Source: an uncultured Burkholderiaceae bacterium (GTDB lineage Bacteria; Pseudomonadota; Gammaproteobacteria; Burkholderiales; Burkholderiaceae). From it: a stretch of DNA of 22,928 bases. This document shows positions 1 through 5,525 of the stretch, in pieces. Below the pieces are notes generated by a model. It saw only the letters and a program-made list of their open reading frames with translations. It did not search any database and had not been told where the DNA came from. How positions within the stretch are numbered: the first letter of the stretch is position 1; every line of letters starts with the position of its first letter. The position numbers were made by a program, and so were the translations under genes. The stretch lies in contig CALMPB010000103.1 of the NCBI GenBank assembly GCA_937871985.1, positions 1 through 22,928 of the forward strand, given 5' to 3'.

Positions 1-1
1 C

Positions 2-197
2 CTTCTGGATAGCCCTGAAAGGACAGAAAGGACATCCTGTGGGCAGGACCTAACATGAGCTCGGCCATGCTTTGGGCTTCGGTGAAGCCAACAACACGGC
101 GTGCGTCATGCACTATAGTCAGCCGGCGGGCGTGGTGCGTCGCACCCCGTGCTCGACGGAGACGACAGCGCTTCGCAACGCCTACGGAGTGCGGTGA
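2..197 (+). pseudogene. Broken 3' end of a metzincin-like zinc metalloprotease gene
   Basis: Frame 54-197 encodes the zinc-site motif HELGHALGFGE, then a Met-turn-like CVMHYS, and ends ALRNAYGVR before TGA at 195-197. That is the usual end of matrixin/metzincin catalytic domains. The frame has a TAA stop directly before the first His (51-53) and no start codon upstream. Frame 2 upstream is open and ends GQDLT just before the motif. A two-base loss in an ACACAT would explain the break, since restoring it gives DLTHELGHALGF. The third metal ligand position is Glu rather than the usual His or Asp, which is also odd. The stop lies 1 bp before the lipoprotein gene, so the two formed one operon. 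The 5' part lies outside the window. Whether this is a real pseudogene or a sequencing error cannot be decided here. Confidence 0.6.
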
Positions 198-198
198 T

Positions 199-678
199 AT
201 GAGGGTCGCGGTGTGGTCGGTAGCGGGATTGCTGCTAGTGTCCTGCTCGCCGAACGCACCGCAACCCGAGGTCCCGGCCGGCTGGAAGTCGGTCGGGATC
301 CCTTCGTGCTGCACGGTCGCCATTCCATCAGATGCGACTCTGAAGGCGGGAAAGGACCCGGTAGACGATCCGGTGTTCCTGCTGCGTGGGCCGGGCTACG
401 AAGGCATGTTCACAGTGACAGGCCGAGGATCGGCGCTGCCGATCGCGAGCTCCGGGACCAACTACAAAGCGGATCAGCTCACGCTCGACGGCCGCCCCGC
501 AGGCGTAGCTTCCTACCGTGTCGCCGACCCGAACTATCCCGAGCGCCGCAGCCTTCTGTGGACGTTTGCTGGGCGGAACGACGGATCGGGGAAGAACCTG
601 GTGCTTGATCTTTCCTGCAAGGAAACGGGTTGTGCCGTATTCCTGCCTATGATCGGCTCCCTCGACGCAAAACCATGA
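199..678 (+). CDS. Putative lipoprotein, unknown function
   Basis: This is a 159-residue protein with a short positive N terminus, a hydrophobic stretch and a lipobox LVSC, with the lipidated Cys at residue 16. It is therefore expected to be exported, lipidated and anchored on the periplasmic side of a membrane. I chose ATG 199 because a GGAG sequence (186-189) lies 9 nt upstream and because longer versions of the frame lack a signal peptide. The mature part has a Cys-Cys pair near residue 36 and two further Cys near the C terminus. I recognise no domain. It starts 1 bp after the metalloprotease remnant, so it probably belonged to a protease-lipoprotein pair. Function is unknown. Confidence 0.7.
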   Translation: MRVAVWSVAGLLLVSCSPNAPQPEVPAGWKSVGIPSCCTVAIPSDATLKAGKDPVDDPVFLLRGPGYEGMFTVTGRGSALPIASSGTNYKADQLTLDGRPAGVASYRVADPNYPERRSLLWTFAGRNDGSGKNLVLDLSCKETGCAVFLPMIGSLDAKP

Positions 679-700
679 ATACTCGCTGCCTTATGGGTCA

Positions 701-823
701 ATGCCGACCGGGAAGCCGATCCGGCTTGTCGGCCGGCTGGAGCGTTCGTTATGGGGCGACGACGACTTTGGCCGGTTCCAGCTAGACGACGCCGCGGTCA
801 TCGCAGTCGACGGGCCACGTTGA
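701..823 (+). CDS. Possible 40-residue ORF, short DUF5818-like fragment
   Basis: The frame encodes a 40-residue peptide beginning MPTGKPIRLVGRLERS and ending VDGPR. The LVGRLER segment followed by an acidic beta-strand-like part (FGRFQLDD) resembles, from memory, the N-terminal half of small sphingomonad proteins of the DUF5818 type. If so it is truncated, because the second half of such proteins is missing. There is no convincing ribosome binding site. It follows the lipoprotein gene by 22 bp. It could be a gene remnant or chance. Confidence 0.35.
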   Translation: MPTGKPIRLVGRLERSLWGDDDFGRFQLDDAAVIAVDGPR

Positions 824-1325
824 GGCGGGCCCGGCTGGGCCGAAGGTCGAGCCCACGGGTTGGGTAGGCGGGATAACGACGCAGCCGCTACGATCGGGGC
901 GGTTCCTTTATACCGGCTGGGGCATGAAGAGAATCCTATCCCGACCATTGATCCCATTCGGGACGGTCGCGGCCAGCGCGCTTCGACTGGTTCAGTCGTA
1001 AACGTATATCTGTGCCCGCTCTATGCGCCACCCGCTGTTCGCAAAAGCCTTCCTTTCTGACGACCTTGCCGGCGGGCCATGACCGCACCGCATTTCTGCT
1101 GCCCGCCGCTTGTCAGAACTGTTCTGAAAACGTGCTTCGCAAAAGCGTCTGCCGGCGACGGGTTTGGAGAACCCACTGGTAGAAAGCGTGAGCACGACGC
1201 CTCGTTTGCAAGCAGCGCCGGATAATGGCGAGCACACTGGCAGATAATTTGAGCAGGTTGCCACGCGCCAGTGGCAGATAGCGTGAGCAGAAAATCTGGC
1301 TGTTTGCGAGCAGGCGCCGTTATGA
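824..1325. other. Gene-poor stretch with repeats and a palindrome
   Basis: About 500 bases with no convincing gene. Both strands have open frames, but their composition is Arg/Ser-rich and looks antisense or random. An 11-base direct repeat TTCGCAAAAGC occurs at 1038-1048 and 1136-1146. The stretch also holds the palindrome at 1113-1127 and the repeat array starting at 1174, described separately. It may be the scar of a lost mobile element or a replication or partition site; nothing decides between these. Confidence 0.5.
1113..1127. promoter_or_regulatory. Perfect 7-bp inverted repeat, possible operator
   Basis: TCAGAAC-T-GTTCTGA is a perfect inverted repeat with a one-base centre, followed by AAAA. 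It lies in the gene-poor stretch about 50 bp before the repeat array. It does not match the LexA boxes seen elsewhere in this window, which are direct repeats. It could be a repressor or partition-protein site; no adjacent gene supports a specific reading. Confidence 0.35.
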
Positions 1326-1334
1326 TTGCAAGCG
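1174..1334 (+). repeat. Degenerate repeat array ending in GAGCA, spaced near two helical turns
   Basis: Seven related units occur in the same orientation. The best copies are CACTGGTAGAAAGCGTGAGCA (ends 1194), CACTGGCAGATAATTTGAGCA (ends 1255) and CAGTGGCAGATAGCGTGAGCA (ends 1289). Shorter copies ending in GAGCA, AAGCA or AAGCG end at 1214, 1234, 1312 and 1334. The ends lie 20, 20, 21, 34, 23 and 22 bp apart, so most copies are on one face of the helix. This fits protein-binding iterons. It also fits the multiple terminal repeats of an IS21-type insertion sequence left after the transposase genes were lost. No istA/istB-like coding sequence is present. Confidence 0.55.
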
Positions 1335-1487
1335 CCTACACGTAGCGCCGGCGCCGATCGCGCGCGCGACCGTGCTGGTGATGAGCAGCCCACTCGGGTC
1401 GTGATCGCCATCTTCATGCCGCGAGCATCGGTCGCCGGAACCGAACGGCTCGACTCAATCCCGCTGGAACAAATCCGGCCCATATGA
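1326..1487 (+). CDS. Possible small ORF (53 aa) ahead of the zinc-ribbon gene
   Basis: A frame opening after TGA at 1323-1325 runs from TTG 1326 to TGA 1485-1487. Its second half, with VVIAIFMPRASVAGTERLDS and IPLEQIRPI, has protein-like composition. It ends 13 bp before the next gene, which would suit an operon. Against it, the start would be TTG with only a weak binding site, and the first half is Arg/Ala-rich and overlaps the end of the repeat array. It may instead be the 3' remnant of a larger gene. I recognise no family. Confidence 0.3.
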   Translation: MQAPTRSAGADRARDRAGDEQPTRVVIAIFMPRASVAGTERLDSIPLEQIRPI

Positions 1488-1500
1488 CAGGCTGAACGTC

Positions 1501-1905
1501 ATGGACCATCGCATCACCCACACCTGCGGCCATGAGCAAACCCATTTCATTGCCGGGTTCGCGTCGCAGCAGGAGCGCAAGGCCACCTGGCTGCGCACGA
1601 CGGTCTGCGGCGCGTGCTACCGCAAGCAGCGCCAGGAAGAGAACGAGCGCGACGCCGCGGCCTCGCAACAAGCCGTTGCCCATCTGTCGCTGGCGCCGCT
1701 CAACGGCTCGGAACGACAGGTCAGCTGGGCAACGACCATTCGCGCGAAACGGATCGCCTTGCTGCGCAAGGATCAACCTCTCGATAGCGTCGAAACCGGC
1801 GCGGCGCTGCTCGGCATCGCGGACGCCAAATGGTGGATCGACAACCGCGACGCGACCGACGCGCAGTTGCTCGCCTCGGCAGGGGTGGCTCAGGCTCCCG
1901 GCTGA
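1501..1905 (+). CDS. Small zinc-ribbon-like protein, unknown function
   Basis: This 134-residue protein begins with a HTCGH cluster (His7, Cys9, His11) and has a CGAC pair (Cys36, Cys39). Together they could bind one zinc ion. The rest is charged and rich in Ala, Gln and Arg, with no membrane segment or signal peptide, so it should be cytoplasmic. Similar HTCGH-start proteins are, from memory, common as hypothetical proteins on alphaproteobacterial mobile elements. Its stop overlaps the end of the convergent receiver gene by 16 bp. The start at 1501 is the first ATG of the frame; the binding site before it is weak. Function is unknown. Confidence 0.68.
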   Translation: MDHRITHTCGHEQTHFIAGFASQQERKATWLRTTVCGACYRKQRQEENERDAAASQQAVAHLSLAPLNGSERQVSWATTIRAKRIALLRKDQPLDSVETGAALLGIADAKWWIDNRDATDAQLLASAGVAQAPG

Positions 1906-2321
1906 ACCGGCGTCGTCACCGCATTCTTCAGCGGCGCGGGCTTCTTGCCGTCAGGCAGCGTCCTGCGGAGGTGCTCGTGGACGATCGCAGCCGAGAAGGG
2001 CTTCGGGATGAACGTCGCCTTCTCGGGCATGTCACCCGGATTGGGACGGATATTGCCGCTGGCGATCACGATCTCGATCCAGGGCCAGTGCTGTGCGACA
2101 TGACGCGCCAGCGCAAAGCCGTTGATCGATCCCGGCATCTCGCCATCGGAGAACAGCAGGATGGTGTTGTCGGCCTGCTCCTCCAGCAGCACGATCGCGG
2201 TATCGCCGTCCATCGCCTCATGACAGCGAAAGCCGGCGTCCTCCAGGATCAGCGTCATGTCCATCAGGATGATCGGGACGTCATCGACCGCGAGCGCGAA
2301 AGGTACGGTCGACGTGTTCAT
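1890..2321 (-). CDS. Stand-alone response-regulator receiver protein
   Basis: This 143-residue protein is a single CheY-like receiver domain. The acidic pocket is Asp13-Asp14 (AVDD), the phosphorylation site Asp59 lies in SDGEMPG (the D-x-x-M-P pattern), the switch Ser88 lies in IASG, and the invariant Lys107 lies in IPKPF. All catalytic positions are present, so it should accept phosphate. After about residue 122 only a Lys/Pro-rich tail follows and there is no DNA-binding or enzymatic output domain. It would therefore act by protein contact or as a phosphate sink. ATG 2321 is chosen because AGAGGTG lies directly upstream and the receiver fold starts there. No histidine kinase is in the window, so the partner is unknown. 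It is divergent from the secreted protein at 2422. Confidence 0.88.
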   Translation of the reverse strand: MNTSTVPFALAVDDVPIILMDMTLILEDAGFRCHEAMDGDTAIVLLEEQADNTILLFSDGEMPGSINGFALARHVAQHWPWIEIVIASGNIRPNPGDMPEKATFIPKPFSAAIVHEHLRRTLPDGKKPAPLKNAVTTPVQPGA

Positions 2322-2421
2322 CACCTCTACAACCGCCTGTATCCATAATCGCTCCCGCGACCGGCACGATGCTGCCGCCAAATCGTTGATGGCCTGACGG
2401 AAATTCGAGGGAGAACATCGA
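2322..2421. promoter_or_regulatory. Divergent promoter region between receiver and secreted-protein genes
   Basis: These 100 bp separate two divergently transcribed genes and must hold both promoters. A GAGGGAG ribosome binding site for the rightward gene lies near 2408-2414. I see no clear operator palindrome and no GTTC-N7-GTTC LexA box. Promoter hexamers cannot be assigned with confidence. Confidence 0.4.
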
Positions 2422-2730
2422 ATGCGTAGCCTGGTTGCTGTGTTCACGGTCGGGATATTCGCGATCGCGACCCCTGCCGGCGCGCAGGACATGCCCGGCG
2501 CAGTCGATCTGGGCGCGCAAGCGCGCACCCAGGTTCAGTCAGCGACTGCTCGTGGCTATGCCGAACGGGGCGGGGCGGCGACCGCGCGAGGTCCGAACGG
2601 GGTGCCACTGTCCGCTCGCGCGAAAAGCTATTGCGACAGCTATTCCGCACGGTTGCGCCAGTACGGCGCGAAGGATGGGCGAGTGATGAAGCTGGCAGCG
2701 GCCTGCCGGCAGGCAGGCTATCGCTATTGA
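2422..2730 (+). CDS. Small secreted protein, unknown function
   Basis: This 102-residue protein starts with a typical signal peptide (MRSLVAVFTVGIFAIATPAG, then AQD), with cleavage likely after the Ala of AGA. The mature part of about 80 residues is Ala/Arg-rich. It has two Cys about 30 residues apart near the C terminus (YCDSY and AACRQ) that could form one disulphide. A GAGGGAG ribosome binding site lies about 8 nt before ATG. It is convergent with umuC, with stops only 2 bp apart. I recognise no domain, and it should be periplasmic. Confidence 0.72.
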   Translation: MRSLVAVFTVGIFAIATPAGAQDMPGAVDLGAQARTQVQSATARGYAERGGAATARGPNGVPLSARAKSYCDSYSARLRQYGAKDGRVMKLAAACRQAGYRY

Positions 2731-2732
2731 TC

Positions 2733-3992
2733 TCAACGCGCGATCGGCACCTGATCGATCCGCGTGGTCCAGGACGGGCTCTTGAACGCACGCTTGGTGT
2801 CGTAGCTCTTCTGGCCAAAGCCCTCGGAGGCAAGCCGCATCGTGTTGCGGCCGAACCGCCCGTTGAGCCCGTCGATCGCGGCGAGCAGGGCAGGGGATCG
2901 CGGATCGGGCACCGCGAACAGGTCGGCCTGGTGCGCGGTCATCGGCTCCAGCCCCTCGAGCATGACGCCGCACTTGGTGTAGACGCCGCCAGTTTCGTAC
3001 ATGACATCCGCCATGCGGCCCGCCATACCGCCGATCACGCGCGGATCATTGGTCGCCGGCGACAGCCGCGCTATGCGCGAGGCGGACGGCGCGTTGGGCT
3101 TGAACCGGCTTCCGTGGGCAAAGGCGATCAGGCGGGTGGCAGCGAGATCCTGCGCGCGGATCTTCTCGGCCGCGCGGACCGCGCGGCGCACCATCGCCTC
3201 GCGCAGCGCCGCGACCTCGCGCACCGGCTCACCGAAGCAGCGGGTCACCGCGGTCGCCTTGGACGGGGGCGGCTCCGGCTCGAAATCGGTGCATTCGACG
3301 CCGTTCAGCTCGCGCACGAGCCGCTCCAGCATCACCGTCCCCACGTCGCGCGCGACCTCCGGGGGGAGGGCGGCAAGATCGGCCGTCGTCCTGACGCCGA
3401 GCGGTCGCAGCCGCTCGGTCATCGCTCGCGCGATGCCCCAGACCTCCTCGACCGGCCATTGCGCGAACAGGCGCCGCCGCAGCTCGATGTCGTGCAGGTC
3501 GACCACGCCCTTCCAGACCTTCTCCGACGCCTTGGCGAGGGCGTTGGCAACCTTGCTCAGCGTCCGGGTCGGGCCAAGCCCGATGCGGATCGGCAGGCCC
3601 GTCGCACGCTTGACGGCCGCGATCACGCGGTGCGCGGCCGCCACGTCGCCCAGGCCGTTCGGGAGCACCGGCAGGCGAAAGAACGATTCGTCGATCGAGT
3701 ACACCTCGACCGTGCAACTGTGCTCGGCGAGGACCTGATTGAAGCGACGATTCATGTCGGCATACAATTCGTAGGAACTGCTGCGGTATTGGATGCCATG
3801 CTCGCGGACGATATCACGAATCTTGAACATCGGCGCACCCATCTTGATGTGCAGCGCCTTGGCCTCCTCGGAGCGCGCGATGGCGCAGCCGTCCCCGTTA
3901 CTCAGCACGATGAGCGGTTTATCGCGCAGCGACGGGTCGAATACCCTCTCCGACGAGCAATAGAAGTTGGAGACGTCAGCGATCGCCCACAT
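2733..3992 (-). CDS. umuC: DNA polymerase V catalytic subunit UmuC (Y-family)
   Basis: UmuC is the error-prone polymerase that, with two UmuD' molecules and RecA, copies past DNA lesions during the SOS response. The 419 residues match the usual length (E. coli 422). The first metal site is Asp6 in AIADVSNFY, with steric-gate Tyr11 at the same position as in E. coli. The second site is Asp101-Glu102 in YSIDESF. A beta-clamp motif QADLF lies at 355-359, close to the E. coli QLNLF position. ATG 3992 is chosen because MWAIADV aligns with the family start and lies 6 bp past the umuD stop. The gene is cotranscribed with umuD from the LexA box at 4467-4481. Plasmid-borne umuDC (like mucAB or impAB) usually raises mutation and damage tolerance in the host. 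Confidence 0.95.
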   Translation of the reverse strand: MWAIADVSNFYCSSERVFDPSLRDKPLIVLSNGDGCAIARSEEAKALHIKMGAPMFKIRDIVREHGIQYRSSSYELYADMNRRFNQVLAEHSCTVEVYSIDESFFRLPVLPNGLGDVAAAHRVIAAVKRATGLPIRIGLGPTRTLSKVANALAKASEKVWKGVVDLHDIELRRRLFAQWPVEEVWGIARAMTERLRPLGVRTTADLAALPPEVARDVGTVMLERLVRELNGVECTDFEPEPPPSKATAVTRCFGEPVREVAALREAMVRRAVRAAEKIRAQDLAATRLIAFAHGSRFKPNAPSASRIARLSPATNDPRVIGGMAGRMADVMYETGGVYTKCGVMLEGLEPMTAHQADLFAVPDPRSPALLAAIDGLNGRFGRNTMRLASEGFGQKSYDTKRAFKSPSWTTRIDQVPIAR

Positions 3993-3997
3993 GGCGG

Positions 3998-4444
3998 TCA
4001 GCCCTGCAGGTTGCGCACGGAGGCGCGGACGACGCCCCACACTTCGACACTCTCATCCGCGATCACCGCGTCGTAGCGCATCCGCGCGTTGCGGGCCTCG
4101 AGGACCGGCTTGCCGTCGCGCCAGACCAACTGGCGGATCACGAAGCCCCCGTCGACCACGGCGATGACGATGCGGCCGCTAACCGGCGTGGCGTCGCGAT
4201 CGACCACCACCACGTCGTCATCATAGATTCCAGCGTCGATCATGGACTGTCCGCTGACCCGGAACACGAAGCTGGCGGCGCGGTCGAGGCGCAGCAGCGC
4301 CACGAGATCGATCGCGGTTTCCTCCCAGTCCTGGGCAGGCGAGGGGAAGCCAGCGCCGGCCGCGCTCACCACCCTCAGGCGAAACGCTGGCGGCAGATCG
4401 GCGATCGGCATCGGTTGGGACAGGGGAATCACACACGCGGACAT
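3998..4444 (-). CDS. umuD: UmuD-like S24 peptidase with Arg at the catalytic Lys position
   Basis: UmuD cleaves itself on RecA filaments to give UmuD', the partner of UmuC. The 148 residues carry a cleavage site Ala31-Gly32 in AGAGFPSPA (E. coli Cys24-Gly25 in QCGFPSPA) and the catalytic Ser67 in SGQSMID (E. coli Ser60). The catalytic Lys97 of E. coli, in DGEFTVKKL, aligns with Arg104 in DGGFVIRQL. The Ser-to-base distance is 37 residues in both, so the alignment has no gap. The codon is CGC. Loss of this Lys blocks cleavage in E. coli, so activity here is uncertain. The start at 4444 is chosen because an earlier ATG (4510) would place the LexA box inside the coding region. No strong ribosome binding site is seen. 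umuC follows after 5 bp. Confidence 0.9.
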   Translation of the reverse strand: MSACVIPLSQPMPIADLPPAFRLRVVSAAGAGFPSPAQDWEETAIDLVALLRLDRAASFVFRVSGQSMIDAGIYDDDVVVVDRDATPVSGRIVIAVVDGGFVIRQLVWRDGKPVLEARNARMRYDAVIADESVEVWGVVRASVRNLQG

Positions 4445-4466
4445 GCGCGCATGATATGCTGGATAA

Positions 4467-4481
4467 GAACATGAAGGGAAC
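4467..4481 (-). promoter_or_regulatory. LexA (SOS) box of umuDC
   Basis: On the minus strand the sequence GTTCCCTTCATGTTC is an exact GTTC-N7-GTTC direct repeat, the known LexA site of alphaproteobacteria. It ends 22 bp before the umuD start, where a promoter is expected. This predicts repression by LexA and induction by DNA damage. Confidence 0.85.
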
Positions 4482-4507
4482 GAGATTTTCCTTTTGTTCT
4501 CATTTCG

Positions 4508-4526
4508 CATGACTCATAGAGTCATG
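4508..4526. promoter_or_regulatory. Perfect 8-bp palindrome directly before the HNH-like gene
   Basis: CATGACTCATAGAGTCATG has perfect 8-bp arms around ATA. It ends one base before the ATG at 4528 and lies about 65 bp upstream of umuD on the other side. The position suits a repressor operator over the start of the HNH-like gene, or an mRNA hairpin hiding its start codon. It is not a LexA box. The protein that binds it is unknown and might be encoded nearby. Confidence 0.65.
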
Positions 4527-4527
4527 G

Positions 4528-4977
4528 ATGCCGATCCGCCCCGAAAACCGCTGGCTGTACCCGATCGACTGGCCGCTGCTGTCGGACCAGATCCGGTTCG
4601 TGCGGGCAGGAGGGCGCTGCGAACGCTGCCGGCGACCGCATCTTCGGCACGTCGCGCATCTGGGCGATGGGCGCTGGTGGGATAGCGAAGCGCGATGCTG
4701 GCGATCGGGAGAGGGGCGACGGGTGAAGGTCGGCGACCTCTTCGCGCTCGACGTCGTGCGGATCACCTATGTCGTGCTGGCCTGCGCGCATCTGGATCAT
4801 GATCCTGGCAATAGCGCGCCGCGCAATCTCGCCGCGCTATGCCAGCGATGTCACATGCTCCACGATGCCGAGGAGCATCGCTGGCAACGCTGGTGGAATG
4901 CGTTTCGGCTGCGCGCGCTGCAGGATCTTTACGAAGATCCGCGACACGCTCGCGCGCGAGAACGACGGCGCGGCTAA
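4528..4977 (+). CDS. HNH-endonuclease-like zinc protein
   Basis: This 149-residue protein has a first Cys pair in RCERC (Cys31, Cys34). A later block has CAHLDHDP (His88, Asp90, His91), a conserved-looking Asn100 in PRNL, and CQRCHMLHD (Cys105, Cys108, His109, His112). The two Cys pairs should bind structural zinc, and the H...N...H arrangement fits a beta-beta-alpha-metal (HNH) nuclease core. Catalytic activity is not proven, since some such proteins only bind DNA. The C terminus is Arg-rich. The gene is divergent from umuDC and shares its control region, with a palindrome just before the start and no clear ribosome binding site. A role in DNA processing during damage or transfer is inferred from the neighbours only. 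Confidence 0.75.
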   Translation: MPIRPENRWLYPIDWPLLSDQIRFVRAGGRCERCRRPHLRHVAHLGDGRWWDSEARCWRSGEGRRVKVGDLFALDVVRITYVVLACAHLDHDPGNSAPRNLAALCQRCHMLHDAEEHRWQRWWNAFRLRALQDLYEDPRHARARERRRG

Positions 4978-4982
4978 CTCGC

Positions 4983-5024
4983 GACTGACTGGCAAGCCTT
5001 AGCTGCGAAAAAGCCACGTCAGTC
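4983..5024. terminator. Possible hairpin after the HNH-like gene
   Basis: GACTGAC (4983-4989) pairs with GTCAGTC (5018-5024), and an inner GGC/GCC extends the stem across a small bulge. It begins 5 bp after the HNH-like stop, as a terminator would. No T-run follows on either strand, so termination is uncertain. The hairpin overlaps the end of the micro-ORF on the other strand. Confidence 0.3.
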
Positions 5025-5070
5025 TCTGCAAGAACGATGCCGGAAATCTGCTAAGCCATTGATTTAACAT
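4999..5070 (-). CDS. Candidate SOS-controlled 23-residue peptide
   Basis: This ORF of 23 codons begins MLNQW and ends TWLFRS before TAA. It is rich in Leu, Phe, Trp and Arg, so the peptide would be amphipathic and cationic and could sit on a membrane. Its ATG lies 13 bp downstream of an exact LexA box, and the -10-like GATAAT between them would place the transcript start at or next to the ATG. A leaderless message, known in alphaproteobacteria, would explain the lack of a ribosome binding site. No -35 hexamer is obvious. By analogy only, Caulobacter has a tiny SOS-induced division inhibitor, SidA, of 29 residues. The alternative is that the box drives a small RNA and the ORF is chance. Confidence 0.4.
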   Translation of the reverse strand: MLNQWLSRFPASFLQRLTWLFRS

Positions 5071-5077
5071 AAGATAT

Positions 5078-5098
5078 ATTATCGAACAAAACAGGAAC
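5078..5098 (-). promoter_or_regulatory. Second, orphan LexA (SOS) box with -10-like element
   Basis: On the minus strand GTTCCTGTTTTGTTC (5098-5084) is an exact GTTC-N7-GTTC box, followed at once by GATAAT (5083-5078), five of six bases of the TATAAT consensus. The site lies in the 179-bp gap between two convergent genes, in an AT-rich patch, so no previously obvious gene explains it. Only the 23-codon ORF at 5070-4999 is properly placed downstream. Confidence 0.7.
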
Positions 5099-5156
5099 GT
5101 GGCTTGTGCCGGGTCGGCAACAGCGGCTTAACCAGCGGCCGAACTCTTAACTTGGC

Positions 5157-5351
5157 TCAATAGTCGAGGTTGCGTTTTTCCATCTGTGCGGCCGCGAGGT
5201 CCGCGACCGGACCAGCGCCTTCGGCCAGCTCGTAGATCGCTATCACAGCCCTGTCGTCGAGACGCTCGACCATTGCCTGGACCGCTGACCAGTTAGCCAC
5301 GTCGAGCGCGACCGTCGTGCTTTCCTTACCGGACACGGCGATCGGCCGCAT
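5157..5351 (-). CDS. Small hypothetical protein (64 aa)
   Basis: The frame gives a 64-residue protein with an amphipathic middle (ALDVANWSAVQAMVERLDDR) and the C terminus EKRNLDY. It is acidic and soluble, without signal or membrane segments. The start is uncertain: ATG 5351 has a GAAGATGG sequence upstream, and a GTG at 5336 is possible. It overlaps the 3' end of the 50-residue gene upstream by 26 bp in another frame, which suggests translational coupling. I recognise no family. Confidence 0.5.
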   Translation of the reverse strand: MRPIAVSGKESTTVALDVANWSAVQAMVERLDDRAVIAIYELAEGAGPVADLAAAQMEKRNLDY

Positions 5352-5478
5352 CAGCCATCTTCGACCAGCGATCGGCCGAATGCAGCATACGGTCCCGAGC
5401 ATGGGGGAGAACGAGCTGCTGCGCCTCGGCAAGATCGGCCGCTGCCCTCGCGCGGTAGTCGGCTGCGGTATCGGCCAT
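5326..5478 (-). CDS. Small hypothetical protein (50 aa)
   Basis: This 50-residue protein begins MADTAADYRARAAADL and ends MADAADRRVR before TAA at 5328-5326. It is strongly helical and charged, with repeated Ala, Asp and Arg, and looks cytoplasmic. A GAGGGGAC ribosome binding site lies about 5 nt before ATG 5478, which is the best evidence that it is real. It lies 47 bp downstream of the HU gene on the same strand and overlaps the following 64-residue gene. Similar short Ala/Arg-rich helical proteins occur as unknowns in alphaproteobacteria. Function is unknown. Confidence 0.58.
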   Translation of the reverse strand: MADTAADYRARAAADLAEAQQLVLPHARDRMLHSADRWSKMADAADRRVR

Positions 5479-5525
5479 GAAGTCCCCTCAGTTTAGGCCA
5501 GCGTTCTAAAACCCTGGCCCGTTTA

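Noticed and set aside
16..33. Tandem AAAGGACAG/AAAGGACAT
   Set aside because: Only two 9-base copies; probably chance within the degraded protease frame.
992..1483. Minus-strand frame of 163 codons in the gene-poor stretch
   Set aside because: Ser/Arg/Cys-rich, runs through the repeat array, and has no binding site or family feature.
2631..4076. Open plus-strand frame of 481 codons
   Set aside because: Antisense to umuC, whose catalytic motifs are intact; composition is Arg/His-rich and without domain.
4445..4510. Longer UmuD start at ATG 4510
   Set aside because: It would put the LexA box inside the coding sequence and start within the palindrome; ATG 4444 fits the family length.
5011..5105. 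Inverted repeat AAGCCACGT (5011-5019) and ACGTGGCTT (5097-5105)
   Set aside because: Exact but 77 bp apart and short; it could pair in a long transcript, but is not enough for a feature.
5496..5519. GGCCAG/CTGGCC inverted repeat after the HU gene as terminator
   Set aside because: 6-bp stem, 12-base loop and no T-run on the minus strand; too weak to call.
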